Counted from the stretch's first letter, positions 54,149-63,694 are shown. The stretch is 64,000 bases of DNA from a gamma proteobacterium symbiont of Stewartia floridana (GCA_003676145.1 NAUB01000020.1:213448-277447), one strand, 5' to 3'. Numbers and translations: made by a program. The notes: generated by a model from the sequence alone, not told the origin.

Positions 54149-57100
54149 ATGACGCTTTCCAGGAGTGGCAGATTGAAATCCATTAAATTCATCGCTGCCT
54201 TGATCTTTCTGATTGGCTTGCAGGCCGGTCTGCTGCTTTTTGACTATTGGCGGGAGATCGACCATCAGCTTGAACGGGCCGAGGCAACCCGGCAGACAGT
54301 CATCACAACCGTGCTCAAGAGCTACCGGCGAATTATCGAAGTTTTCCATAAAGAGCGCTTCAATCAACCCCCTACAGCCTCATTGCTGGCGAAGGCGGCA
54401 AACAGCGACGAGCAGCAACAGGTTGAATTACGCAAGCGTCTCTATCAACGCTTCATCACAAGCTATAAGCACCTGCAGCAAGAGGGCATCCATGGTCTGC
54501 AGTTCATACTCCCGGACGGCCGGATCTTTCTACGCTTCGATGAACCCGGACAATTTGGCGACGTGATTCTTGAGCATCGCCCAATGTTAAAAGGGGCATT
54601 GAGTGGATTCCCCCAGGGCGGCGTACTCGAATACGATCCAGCCAGTCCAAGCCACCGATTCGCCTTTCCGATCCTGCATCAGGATCAGGTAGTGGGGATC
54701 ATCGATTTCGGCGTCGCCTTCGAGGCGATTCGCAAAACACTGCGTCAACTGAGCACTATGCAAGAGACCCATTTCCTGCTGGTCTTAAAACGGGAGCTGT
54801 ATGAAACGGTAACCAACCCACAGTTGAACCCAGCCTATCGGACAACAAGAATCAACCCGGGTCTGCTGCTTGAAGTCACAAGGCAGAGTCACGATCAGCT
54901 CAGTTCACTGAATAAAATCGAGGCTCAACTGGAGACCAAAGCGCCTCTCCATCTTGCACTGGATCAGAATCAGGCGTTCACCGAGGAGATCTGCATTAAA
55001 GCCGATGAGTGTTTCATCGTCAGCCTGCAGGCACTATGGGACAACCGGCAGATGGCCAGCGGCTATATCCTCAGCTACTCCGCTGTCACCGAACTGCGTA
55101 ACCTCCGCAGTAAACACCTGACCCTGTTTTTGATTGGCATCATCCTCACATCTCTCGCACTCTACGCCTTCAACCATTGGTTACAAACCACCAGACGACT
55201 GCAGACGATTTCCGACCATATGGCGGAGGGGATGTACGTCACCGATACCAAAGGCTACATCAACTACGTCAATCCCAAAGCCTGCAACATTTTGAGCTAT
55301 AAAAAGCACCAGCTGCTTGGGCAGAACGCCCATCAGCTGTTCCATTGCAACGAGCAGGGCAAATCGCTGGCCGATCAACCCTGTATGATTCTGCAACACA
55401 ATCTCAGCGGCGATCACTGCCACAGTGAAGAGTTACACTTCAAATGCCGTGACGGCAGAACCATCCGCACCAGCATCGTCTGCTCACCGATCTGGAGCAA
55501 CGGCAGCCTTGCCGGCTCGGTGGTGCTGTTTCGTGACATTACCCGGGAACATGAGACCAAGCGCCGACAGTACCGCAGCGATGTCGCCTTGAGCTCTCTG
55601 GCCGAAGGGGTAATGGTCACCGATGCGGATGCAAAAATCGAAGCGGTCAACAAAGCATTCAGCCAGATTACCGGGTACCAGGAGGAGGAGGTGCTTGGTA
55701 AACGTCCCAACTTCCTCAAGTCAGGCCATCATGATGATCTCTTCTATGAGGAGATGTGGGATCGACTGATACTGGATGGCCATTGGGAAGGGGAGATCTG
55801 GAATCGGCGTAAAAATGGGCAGATCTATCCGGAGCTGTTGCGCATCACCAGTGTTGTGGGGGAAGCGGGCAATGTCAGCTCCTATGTCGCCACCTTCAGT
55901 GATGTGACAGAGAAGCGCCGACATGAGATGGAGCTGCACAATCTGGCCTATACCGACCCTCTCACCCAGCTGCATAATCGTGCCGCCTTCCTGGAGATGT
56001 TCGATCATGCATTGGCACACACCGAACGCCGCAACACCCGCTGCGCCCTGCTCTATCTCGATCTGGATCGCTTCAAAAAAATCAATGACACCCTGGGTCA
56101 TGACATGGGGGACAAGGTTCTGCAGATCAGCACTGAGCGGCTCAACCAGGCGGTACGCAACAATGACGAGGTGGCACGTCTTGGCGGGGATGAATTCATC
56201 GTCTTACTGGAAGACATTCACCAGGATGACGCCCCGGCCAGGGTTGCTCGCAAAATCATCAGTCTGCTGAGCCAGCCGATCAATCTGGAACCCCATACGC
56301 TGCACATCACCACCAGCATCGGCATCGCCATCTATCCGGATGACGGCGATGACACCACCACACTGCTCAAAAATGCCGATGCCGCCATGTATATGGCGAA
56401 ACGTGAGGGGCGAAACGGCTATCACTACTTCACCAAAGCGATGGCGAAAAAAGAGGAGAACCGTTTCAAACTCGAAATCGACCTCCACACGGCACTGATG
56501 AATGACGAATTTCTGCTGCGTTATCAGCCCAAGGTCGACCTCTACTCGGGCGAGACGACCGGCTTCGAGGCCCTGCTCTACTGGCAACATCCGCAACGCG
56601 GGCTGCTCTCCGCAGGGGAGTTCCTCAGTGTGGCCCATGATGCGGGAGTGATGCGGGAGATCACCCACTGGGTGATCAATGAAGCCTGCAGCCAGATGCA
56701 GTCCTGGCTGGATCAAGGACTGAATCCCGGCCGTATGGCAATCAATATCGATACCCATACCTTCAACAGCAGTGACGCCTACGACCAGATCTGTCGCACT
56801 GTTGAAATGAGCGGCGTCAGCCCACACAGCATCGAACTGGAAATAGCCGAAAGCGGTCTGCTGGAGAAACCCTTCGATGATCCCTTCTGGGATCAACTGG
56901 TGAAACTCGGATTCACCCTCTCGATCGATGATTTCGGTACCGGTGTCTCCTCTCTCTATCGTCTTAAGCGCCTGCCCGTGACAACCCTGAAGATCGACCA
57001 GTCGTTCATCCAGAATATTGAGCATGACGAACAGGATCGCAGCATCATCTGCACGGTGATTGCGATGGGTAAAAGCCTGGGTCTGAAGATTCTGGCGGAG

Positions 57101-57259
57101 GGCGTGGAAAACCACAGACAGCTTCACTTTCTTAGTGAAATCGGCTGTGACGAAGGCCAGGGACATCTCTTCTCCAAACCCCAGCCACCTCTGATGATTA
57201 CTGAACTGCTCTCTTCAGACCACTATAAACAGCTGGTTGAAGTTTCCGCCAATCAGTAA
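54149..57259 (+). CDS. membrane GGDEF-EAL protein with two PAS domains
   Basis: A cyclic di-GMP turnover protein of about 1036 aa. TM1 (about 13-32) and TM2 (about 325-345) enclose a periplasmic sensor domain. Two PAS domains follow (HMAEGMYVTDTKGYINYVNP; SSLAEGVMVTDADAKIEAVN), then a GGDEF domain with intact RLGGDEFIVLL and an EAL domain with FEALLYWQHP, ELEIAESGLLE, SIDDFGTGVSSLYRLKRLP and CDEGQGHLFSKP. Both catalytic modules keep their key residues. The start is uncertain: an in-frame TTG at 54173 has the better site (AGGAG, 8-bp spacing). It stands alone. Confidence 0.87.
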   Translation: MTLSRSGRLKSIKFIAALIFLIGLQAGLLLFDYWREIDHQLERAEATRQTVITTVLKSYRRIIEVFHKERFNQPPTASLLAKAANSDEQQQVELRKRLYQRFITSYKHLQQEGIHGLQFILPDGRIFLRFDEPGQFGDVILEHRPMLKGALSGFPQGGVLEYDPASPSHRFAFPILHQDQVVGIIDFGVAFEAIRKTLRQLSTMQETHFLLVLKRELYETVTNPQLNPAYRTTRINPGLLLEVTRQSHDQLSSLNKIEAQLETKAPLHLALDQNQAFTEEICIKADECFIVSLQALWDNRQMASGYILSYSAVTELRNLRSKHLTLFLIGIILTSLALYAFNHWLQTTRRLQTISDHMAEGMYVTDTKGYINYVNPKACNILSYKKHQLLGQNAHQLFHCNEQGKSLADQPCMILQHNLSGDHCHSEELHFKCRDGRTIRTSIVCSPIWSNGSLAGSVVLFRDITREHETKRRQYRSDVALSSLAEGVMVTDADAKIEAVNKAFSQITGYQEEEVLGKRPNFLKSGHHDDLFYEEMWDRLILDGHWEGEIWNRRKNGQIYPELLRITSVVGEAGNVSSYVATFSDVTEKRRHEMELHNLAYTDPLTQLHNRAAFLEMFDHALAHTERRNTRCALLYLDLDRFKKINDTLGHDMGDKVLQISTERLNQAVRNNDEVARLGGDEFIVLLEDIHQDDAPARVARKIISLLSQPINLEPHTLHITTSIGIAIYPDDGDDTTTLLKNADAAMYMAKREGRNGYHYFTKAMAKKEENRFKLEIDLHTALMNDEFLLRYQPKVDLYSGETTGFEALLYWQHPQRGLLSAGEFLSVAHDAGVMREITHWVINEACSQMQSWLDQGLNPGRMAINIDTHTFNSSDAYDQICRTVEMSGVSPHSIELEIAESGLLEKPFDDPFWDQLVKLGFTLSIDDFGTGVSSLYRLKRLPVTTLKIDQSFIQNIEHDEQDRSIICTVIAMGKSLGLKILAEGVENHRQLHFLSEIGCDEGQGHLFSKPQPPLMITELLSSDHYKQLVEVSANQ

Positions 57260-57427
57260 AGGCAAGCCCCTGACGGAAACCACTCCAATCGTGTGCCAGC
57301 TCACTCGTTTCTGTGGTTGACCAAGCCATTTCCCAAGCAAGCGCCTGATTCGTGTCGGAGCGACAATTTGGGGTATAGTAGGACGCAACCGGATAGCATC
57401 ATCCCGCAGATATGAGGCAGCATACTG

Positions 57428-57652
57428 ATGAATGAAACCTATATGGTATTGCCAAGCTCAAGACCAGAACAGATTCGCCTGGTCAAGGTCCCCCACGATC
57501 TGGATCGCAATGAAGCCTATCGATTTGCCACAGGCATCATCGCCCACGCGGAGGAGAGCAATGCCGACTATGGTTGGGAGGAGATCGCCGAAGCCTTGGA
57601 GGCACGAGGGTTTGAGACGGTTGAGGCCATCATCGGCCCGGCACTCGACTGA
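57428..57652 (+). CDS. small acidic protein of unknown function
   Basis: A 74-aa soluble protein. It has YRFATGIIAHAEESNADYGW and EEIAEALEARGFETVEAIIG, consistent with a compact helical fold. No signal peptide or membrane segment. A GAGG site precedes the ATG and a -10-like TATAGT stands at 57374-57379. No family was recognised; conservation elsewhere cannot be judged from here. Confidence 0.6.
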   Translation: MNETYMVLPSSRPEQIRLVKVPHDLDRNEAYRFATGIIAHAEESNADYGWEEIAEALEARGFETVEAIIGPALD

Positions 57653-57835
57653 TCCTGCACGATCCAATAAGCGCTAGATAAAACCCCCGAGGGGATTGCC
57701 GCCTGGCTGTGTCCAACAAGGCAGTCCTTGCCAAACGCCGTCGCCAGAGCAAGCCTGAAGTGCCCAGCTGTTTGCGGAAGAAGTGAGATAACTAGTGGAT
57801 CAGGCCGGACCTATCGGACGCCGCCTGAATCCATC

Positions 57836-58915
57836 TCAGTCGATATCGTCATATTCATCCAGATCCATCTGAAGCAGTATCGCCTTACGCAGTAACTTCT
57901 GTTCATTTCGCAGAGTCTTCTTCAGGGTACTGATCTCCTTTTCCAGATCCTGAATACGATAGATGAGCTCTTCCGCGTCGGCCATTGGCTGAGCAGCCTG
58001 CTGTGGCGCGACCGCCTGGTTGTTGCCAGCCGAGCCGGGATGCAGTGGTGATACCGATGCCAGCTGGGGCCCCTGCTGCTTCTCATCCACCGGCGGATCG
58101 AAACTGACCTCCTGCTCCAGCTCCTCGATCACGGAGAGCACAGCGTCTTTGTTCAACTCATGCATCTCTTCCAGGCAACCGAACAGCATCAGCCGGTCAC
58201 ACATCGCATTGATGCGCCGGGGCACACCACCGGTGAATTCAAAAATCATCTTGAACACCCCGTCAGCGAAGGTTGGGTCCTGCTGCCAGCCAACCAGCTG
58301 AAGACGATGCAGAATATACTTTTCAGTCTCTTCCACGCTCAGTGGATCGAGATGATAGGAGGCGATGATGCGCTGTCGGACCTGCTCCATCCCCGGACTC
58401 TGCAGGGTTCGCTTAAACTCCTCCTGACCGAGCAGGAAGGTCTGCACCAAGGCCCTGTTATTGACCTGGAAATTGGACAGCATACGCAGCTCTTCCACAG
58501 ACCTGGCCGGCAGGTTCTGGGCCTCATCCACCACCAGCAGCATCTGTTTGCCTTCCGCGTGTCGGGCACGGGCGATGGCTTCGAGATTGTGCAGCAGGGT
58601 TGCTTTGTTGAGACCTTCGTGGGCCAGACCGAAAGAGGCACACACCATCCTGAGCATATCTTCCGGATCAACCTGAGTGGTTACCAATTGAGCTGCCATG
58701 ACATTCATACTGCTCAGCTCATCGAACAGATTGCGAACCAGGGTCGTCTTACCTGTTCCGATCCCACCGGTAATGACGATGAAACCCTCACCCTGCTCCA
58801 GGCCATAGCGCAAGTAGGCCATGGCACGGTTATGTCCCTTACTGTTGAAGAAGAACTTGTGATCAGGTGTCAGCTGGAAGGGTTTCCCCTCCAGTTTGTA
58901 AAAATCATCGTACAT
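57836..58915 (-). CDS. AAA ATPase of the XrtA/PEP-CTERM locus type (ExeA-like)
   Basis: A 359-aa ATPase. The N-terminus MYDDFYKLEGKPFQLTPDHK and RAMAYLRYGLEQGEGFIVIT are characteristic of the ATPase found in exosortase XrtA/exopolysaccharide loci, related to ExeA and MshM. Walker A is GGIGTGKT (50-57), Walker B is LLVVDEAQNLP. After the AAA+ domain (to about 270) come a Pro/Gln-rich linker and a C-terminal coiled coil (ADAEELIYRIQDLEKEISTL). Neither exosortase nor polysaccharide genes are adjacent, so it is an orphan here. The ATG at 58915 matches the family start; the frame is open upstream. Confidence 0.85.
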   Translation of the reverse strand: MYDDFYKLEGKPFQLTPDHKFFFNSKGHNRAMAYLRYGLEQGEGFIVITGGIGTGKTTLVRNLFDELSSMNVMAAQLVTTQVDPEDMLRMVCASFGLAHEGLNKATLLHNLEAIARARHAEGKQMLLVVDEAQNLPARSVEELRMLSNFQVNNRALVQTFLLGQEEFKRTLQSPGMEQVRQRIIASYHLDPLSVEETEKYILHRLQLVGWQQDPTFADGVFKMIFEFTGGVPRRINAMCDRLMLFGCLEEMHELNKDAVLSVIEELEQEVSFDPPVDEKQQGPQLASVSPLHPGSAGNNQAVAPQQAAQPMADAEELIYRIQDLEKEISTLKKTLRNEQKLLRKAILLQMDLDEYDDID

Positions 58916-59187
58916 ATCTACTTGGCCTTCATGTTGTTTCTTTGCTTTCCTGCTTGAGAGGCAACCAGCCACTGAAAAAGACGCCGTCACCAGAGGACAA
59001 GTTTCATTTTCCGGTGTCCATGGCAGAAGAGATCTCAAATATAGTAGTTACATTATGCAACCAATCAGATCATATTCCTACTCTTGCAGCTCAATTCGAA
59101 GCATGCCGGCAAGCTTCTCATCAGGCAAAAACCGGACTAAAAATTAACTCAATGGATGGTTGACCGAACTCATTCAAGTCATCTATC

Positions 59188-59217
59188 TTGCGTAGTGACA
59201 GCTGTGGAGTTACGCAA
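59188..59217. promoter_or_regulatory. inverted repeat TTGCGTA-N16-TACGCAA upstream of bcp
   Basis: A perfect 7-bp inverted repeat (59188-59194, 59211-59217) is followed 12 bp later by another TGCGTA (59231-59236), giving three copies of the same hexamer about 80-125 bp before bcp. It could be a regulator site. The rest of the 398-bp gap 58916-59313 shows no gene. Confidence 0.35.
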
Positions 59218-59313
59218 CCTGTGCCGCCACTGCGTAAAATGGCACTATAGGCTTATCTCCAGAGCAAAAAAACGACCAAAAAACACAATGAGAACAAGCA
59301 TCTAGGAGACACA

Positions 59314-59781
59314 ATGCTCAACCCTGGAGATCAAGCGCCATCCTTTGAATTACCCGATTCGGACATGCACATCATCCGCTCCGATCAATTTATCGGCGAG
59401 CAGAATCTGGTGATCTACTTCTATCCCAAGGATGACACCACCGGTTGTACCATCGAGGCTGTAGAACTCTCTGATTTAACGGATGAGTTTACCGAACTTG
59501 ACACTCAGGTCATCGGTATCAGCCGGGATAACTGTGTCAGTCATGCCGCCTTTCGTGACAAACACGGCCTGACGGTCCAGCTTCTGGCAGACACCGAGGG
59601 TGAAGTGTGTAAGGCCTATGACGTATGGCGGGAGAAAGAGAAAAACGGTGAAAAGCGCATGGGAATCCTGCGTTCCACCTTCATTATCGATAAACAGGGC
59701 ATCATCCAGAGCGCCCTTTATGACGTAAAACCCAAAGGCCATGCCGCACAAGTTATTGACCTGATTAGGGAAATCACCTAA
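59314..59781 (+). CDS. bcp: thiol peroxidase of the Bcp/PrxQ family
   Basis: A 155-aa peroxiredoxin that reduces hydroperoxides. The peroxidatic cysteine lies in YPKDDTTGCTIEAVEL (C47 region); the usual resolving cysteine five residues later is replaced (EAVE instead of EAC). Other cysteines occur in RDNCVSHAAF and GEVCKAYDVW, so it is either a 1-Cys type or uses a different partner. GILRSTFIIDKQGII and the C-terminal helix complete the thioredoxin fold. It lies 52 bp upstream of a hybrid kinase gene in the same direction. Confidence 0.92.
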   Translation: MLNPGDQAPSFELPDSDMHIIRSDQFIGEQNLVIYFYPKDDTTGCTIEAVELSDLTDEFTELDTQVIGISRDNCVSHAAFRDKHGLTVQLLADTEGEVCKAYDVWREKEKNGEKRMGILRSTFIIDKQGIIQSALYDVKPKGHAAQVIDLIREIT

Positions 59782-59833
59782 ACCATTAAATAGAGTACCA
59801 GTTGGGTCCAAGCAGCAAGGCGGTCAATAGCCA

Positions 59834-62185
59834 GTGAAACTCCGAACCAAGATCCTGATAGCCCTGTTTCTGTTCGGTTTTGCACCTTTGACCGCCATGG
59901 TGCTCACCAACCTGCCGTTTGTACTCGAACGGCTTGAGTTCTTTTACCACAAAGCCTATCTGCAGAACCTCAGGGCCGACTTTCGCGACCTGGATGAACA
60001 TCTGGCCAGTCGAAACGAGATGTTGCGTCTGCTGGCCAAACTGCCGGAGCCGGGCCTGATTCTCGGACAGCAGCAGGATGGGGAAAACGGCAAGATCGAT
60101 GTGGCGCGGGTGCGCTACACCGAATGGATCAACCGGATTCTGCAGGACCACCAGGACATCTTTCAGATCCTTTTTCTCGACGTGCGGGGCAATCCCCGCT
60201 ACTGGCTGGAGCTGAACCATCGCACCCGTCAATGGGAACCGACCATCAAAAAACCCGACATGCCTTCGGAGGCCTTCTTCAAGAGCAATGTCAATCAGGA
60301 GTTTGGCCGGGTCGCCGCAAGTAAGATCAGCCTCAACCCCGATGTCGCCCATCTCGATCCCCGCCGCTTCATGACCCTGAGTATGATCAGCCCGATTCTC
60401 GGTCCCGACAGTAACGATCGGGTGACCACGCTCGGTGCGGTGGTAATCAATATCGATGTGGGCGGTATGGCAAGGGCCTACCGCAACACCTTATGGGTAA
60501 CCAATGACGGCCGCTATCTTGAGCAACGCCTGAGGGGACTCGACAAGGCGCAGGCGTTTGAAGATTTCAGCGGCCTGCAAAGCCAGTTCCAAGAGGGCAA
60601 CCTGACCCTCTGGGAGGGCCATGGTCGACAGGTCATCTGGGTACCGCTCTTCACCACCGAAGATTCAGGCCCGCTCTGGGTTGGCCGACCTGTCGACCCA
60701 TCTCCAATGGATAAATTCCGTAATGTCCTGGTCGCCAGAGTAATGACCATCGTGCTGATCGCGCTGATCATACTGCTTCTGGTGGCACGCTGGATTGCAT
60801 TGCGTGGAGAGCAGTTTGGCGAGCGACTCAGAGATGGCATGGAGCGGGTGCTCAGACAGGACGATGCAGTCCGCTTCGATTGGCGCGGCTCCAGTGAGAT
60901 CAAACAGCTGGGTCAGCAACTGACGGAACTCGCCGAAACCCACGCCCAGCAGGCACGACAGCAGCGACAACACGCGCAACAACTGGAGGAGTCGAATCGC
61001 TACAAATCACAGTTTCTTGCCAATGTGAGCCATGAACTGAGAACCCCTCTCAACTCCATCCTGCTGCTCTCCAAGATGCTCAACGAGACCAATCAGCAAC
61101 TGAATAATGAGCAGCAGAAACAGTTGCAGGTGATCCATGAGGCGGGCCAGGATCTACGCACACTGATCGACAATATCCTCGATCTCTCCAGAATCGAGGC
61201 CGGACGTGCCAGTTTCAGCGTCCAGCAGATCTCCCTGCGCGCACTGCTGGATGATCTGATCGATCTGGTAAAACCCCAGTTTGACGCCCATGGGCTCTAT
61301 CTCAAGCTTGAGCTCGACGATCGACTGCCCGAGACCTTCCTCTCCGATCAGGAGAAAGTACGTCAGATCCTGAAGAACTTTCTCTCCAACGCCCTCAAAT
61401 TTACCCAAACCGGTGGTGCTACTCTGAGCGCCCGACTCAGACAGGATTCGGACCGGCAGCCAATCTGCCTGACCGTCGAAGACAGTGGTATCGGCATCGC
61501 CCATGACAAACAGGAGCTGATCTTTGAGGCATTCAAACAGGCCGACGGCTCCACCAACAGACAGTATGGGGGCAGTGGACTGGGCTTGAGCATCAGCCGG
61601 GAACTGGCAAGACTTCTGGGTGGTGAGATCAGCCTGCAGAGTGAAGAGGGCGAAGGCTCAAGATTTACCCTCTGCCTGCCAACCGCATTCGATTACGAAG
61701 CGCACCCCAGCTCTCAAGTCGAACACTACGAAGCCAGTGAAGAGACGGATCTGGTGCGTCGATCGAAACCGACACCCAGCACTGAGCCGATGGTGGAGAC
61801 AGCATCGGCTCAATTCGCGGGCCAGCGTATTCTGGTGGTCGACGACGACCTGCAGAGTCTGCTGGCGCTGACCCCGCAACTGGAGGCCTGGGGATTTGAG
61901 GTGGTAGCCGCCGGAGATGGCCAGGAAGCGATCGAAACACTCAATGAAGATCAGGATTTCAGCCTGATTCTGATGGACATCATGATGCCTGAACTGGACG
62001 GTTATGATACGATCAGACATATCCGTGAGAAGATGGGACTGACTGAATTGGGTATCATCGTTCTCAGCGCCAAGAATGCGGCGCAAGACCGCAGTAAAAG
62101 CCTGGACGCCGGTGCCAACGAGATACTTGCCAAACCCGTGGATACGGAACACCTCAAATTGGTATTCAGTACCTATCTGGGGTAG
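59834..62185 (+). CDS. hybrid sensor histidine kinase with C-terminal receiver
   Basis: A 783-aa membrane kinase. TM1 (about 7-25) and TM2 (about 298-322) flank a periplasmic sensor domain. A coiled linker leads to HisKA with H400 in [20 protein letters not shown], HATPase_c (ILKNFLSNALKFTQTG, DSGIGIA, GGSGLGLSISREL) and a receiver domain (about 655-783) with D715 in LILMDIMMPELDGYD and K in ILAKPVD. The start is GTG. It is followed 87 bp on by a REC-PAS gene, suggesting a phosphorelay, and preceded by bcp. Confidence 0.88.
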   Translation: MKLRTKILIALFLFGFAPLTAMVLTNLPFVLERLEFFYHKAYLQNLRADFRDLDEHLASRNEMLRLLAKLPEPGLILGQQQDGENGKIDVARVRYTEWINRILQDHQDIFQILFLDVRGNPRYWLELNHRTRQWEPTIKKPDMPSEAFFKSNVNQEFGRVAASKISLNPDVAHLDPRRFMTLSMISPILGPDSNDRVTTLGAVVINIDVGGMARAYRNTLWVTNDGRYLEQRLRGLDKAQAFEDFSGLQSQFQEGNLTLWEGHGRQVIWVPLFTTEDSGPLWVGRPVDPSPMDKFRNVLVARVMTIVLIALIILLLVARWIALRGEQFGERLRDGMERVLRQDDAVRFDWRGSSEIKQLGQQLTELAETHAQQARQQRQHAQQLEESNRYKSQFLANVSHELRTPLNSILLLSKMLNETNQQLNNEQQKQLQVIHEAGQDLRTLIDNILDLSRIEAGRASFSVQQISLRALLDDLIDLVKPQFDAHGLYLKLELDDRLPETFLSDQEKVRQILKNFLSNALKFTQTGGATLSARLRQDSDRQPICLTVEDSGIGIAHDKQELIFEAFKQADGSTNRQYGGSGLGLSISRELARLLGGEISLQSEEGEGSRFTLCLPTAFDYEAHPSSQVEHYEASEETDLVRRSKPTPSTEPMVETASAQFAGQRILVVDDDLQSLLALTPQLEAWGFEVVAAGDGQEAIETLNEDQDFSLILMDIMMPELDGYDTIRHIREKMGLTELGIIVLSAKNAAQDRSKSLDAGANEILAKPVDTEHLKLVFSTYLG

Positions 62186-62272
62186 CGCACAGCAGCCATC
62201 TCGAACAGAACACCACAGGGCAAGCATGACCTGGCAAATGGCAAATACAAACACAGCGACTTGTTGTTCGGC

Positions 62273-63145
62273 ATGAAAAGATACTCAGGTTTCAAACTGC
62301 TCATCGTGGATGACCACGAACATAACCTGTTTACGCTTCGCACCCTGGTGCAGCGTTACATGGATGTGGAGATACTGGAAGCCACCTCCGGCCAGAAGGC
62401 GCTCGATATTGCCATCAAGGATCCAGCGATCGATCTCATCATACTCGATGTACAGATGCCTGAGATGGACGGCTTTCAAACCGCATCGATGCTGAAGATC
62501 CGCCAGAAGACCAAGCACATTCCAATCATATTTCTCACCGCTGCGTTCAAAACGGAAGAGTTTCAACAGAAAGGCTATGAAGTCGGCGGTGTCGACTACC
62601 TGCTCAAACCGATCGATGACAATCAGCTGCTGAACAAGATCAGCACCTACTTCCGGCTGATCGAAAAAGAGCGCCAGCTGAACAAGATTCTGGAACAGAA
62701 AGTCGCTGAACGAACCGCGGAACTCGCCTCCGCCAAACAGCACATGGAGAACATCATTACCCACATGGGTGAGGCCCTGCTGGTACTCAATCCTGAGGGT
62801 GAGATCGAATCAGCCAACCCGGCCGCCTGCAGGATGCTCGATTACAATGAGGCTGATCTTTTACAACTCTCGATTGGGGACGTCTTCGAAGAGGAGGAAG
62901 AGGAGCAGGCCGGGGCTTTTTTCGGCACATGGCTTGAAGCCCTGATCCGCACCGGTGCATTGAGCCGCATCGAGGCCAGATTCATTGCTAAGGACGGACG
63001 ACGGGTGCCGATTCTGTTTTCCCGCACAGCGGTAAAAGACAGCAACGACGAAATCCAGCATATAATATGTATTGCCAAAGACATGACCGGTTATGTGCGT
63101 GAGATCGATATAACCAGTTCCGCCTCCCAAGGAGTGTACAAATGA
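62273..63145 (+). CDS. response regulator with REC and PAS domains
   Basis: A 290-aa protein. A receiver domain (7-125) has D13/D14, phosphoacceptor D59 in LIILDVQMPEMDGFQT and K112 in YLLKPID. A coiled-coil linker (ERQLNKILEQKVAERTAELA) joins it to one PAS domain (about 165-280: HMGEALLVLNPEGEIESANP, FIAKDGRRVPILFSRTAVKD). There is no DNA-binding or enzymatic output domain, so output must come from a partner. Its last bases overlap the ArsR gene start (ATGA), hinting at that partner. The ATG at 62273 is chosen over a TTG at 62261. Confidence 0.85.
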   Translation: MKRYSGFKLLIVDDHEHNLFTLRTLVQRYMDVEILEATSGQKALDIAIKDPAIDLIILDVQMPEMDGFQTASMLKIRQKTKHIPIIFLTAAFKTEEFQQKGYEVGGVDYLLKPIDDNQLLNKISTYFRLIEKERQLNKILEQKVAERTAELASAKQHMENIITHMGEALLVLNPEGEIESANPAACRMLDYNEADLLQLSIGDVFEEEEEEQAGAFFGTWLEALIRTGALSRIEARFIAKDGRRVPILFSRTAVKDSNDEIQHIICIAKDMTGYVREIDITSSASQGVYK

Positions 63146-63477
63146 ACGAGCCGCTTGATCCTCGCCCATCCGAAGAGGAAGACACTTCGCTGACCGCTAA
63201 TGCCCTAAAAGCGATGGCGCATCCGTTACGGTGGAAGATACTCTGCTCCCTGGGGGAGAACGAACTCTCCGTCGGAGAGATTGTGGAGCGTACTGGCACC
63301 TCACAAAGCAACATATCCCAGCACCTTGAGCAGCTGCGTAACAAAAACATCGTGGTTTCCCGTAAAGAGGCCAATCGCATCTACTACCGAATTCGCAATC
63401 ACCAGCTGCTTGATCTGATCGGCATCATGCGTAATGTGCTCTGCCCGGCCAATCTTGACGATCGCTATCCCAGATAA
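63142..63477 (+). CDS. ArsR-family winged-helix regulator
   Basis: A 111-aa transcription factor with an ArsR-type winged helix (about 18-95): LKAMAHPLRWKILCSLGENE, LSVGEIVERTGTSQSNISQH (recognition helix), LRNKNIVVSRKEANRIYYRI. The usual ELCVCDL metal site is replaced by ELSVGEI; only two cysteines exist (C35 and one near residue 102), so metal sensing is doubtful. It is coupled by a 4-bp overlap to a REC-PAS protein, an uncommon arrangement. Confidence 0.86.
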   Translation: MNEPLDPRPSEEEDTSLTANALKAMAHPLRWKILCSLGENELSVGEIVERTGTSQSNISQHLEQLRNKNIVVSRKEANRIYYRIRNHQLLDLIGIMRNVLCPANLDDRYPR

Positions 63478-63490
63478 CAGACGTCCCGAT

Positions 63491-63694
63491 ATGGATGAAC
63501 AACTCGTCGAGCTGGAAAGTCGCATTGCCTTTCAGGATCAGGCGATCCACTCTCTGAGCGAAACGGTGGCTGACCAACAGCAACAGATCGACGCCTTGAA
63601 CTCCGCACTCAAGGCGCTGAGAGAGAAACTCAAAGCCCTGGAGCCCTCTCCGATCCAGTCAAACGAAACGGAGCCTCCGCCTCCCCACTATTGA
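63491..63694 (+). CDS. slyX: SlyX family protein
   Basis: A 67-aa coiled-coil protein (LVELESRIAFQDQAIHSLSE) ending in PPPPHY, the typical SlyX C-terminus. Function is unknown. The start at 63491 (MDEQLVELES) is chosen; it is 13 bp after the ArsR gene, so the two may share a transcript. Confidence 0.88.
   Translation: MDEQLVELESRIAFQDQAIHSLSETVADQQQQIDALNSALKALREKLKALEPSPIQSNETEPPPPHY

Noticed and set aside
53929..54186. An 85-codon frame between pilU and the GGDEF-EAL gene.
   Set aside because: It overlaps the start of the larger gene, has no ribosome-binding site or recognisable domain.
57682..57697. C-run/G-run hairpin AACCCCCGAGGGGATT as a terminator for the minus-strand ATPase gene.
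   Set aside because: The stem is only about 4 bp with a two-base loop, so it is too weak to call.
57705..57726. TGTCCAACAAGGCAG resembles TGTCCAGCAAGGCAG near 63952.
   Set aside because: A 15-base near match without longer alignment is not enough to claim a repeat.
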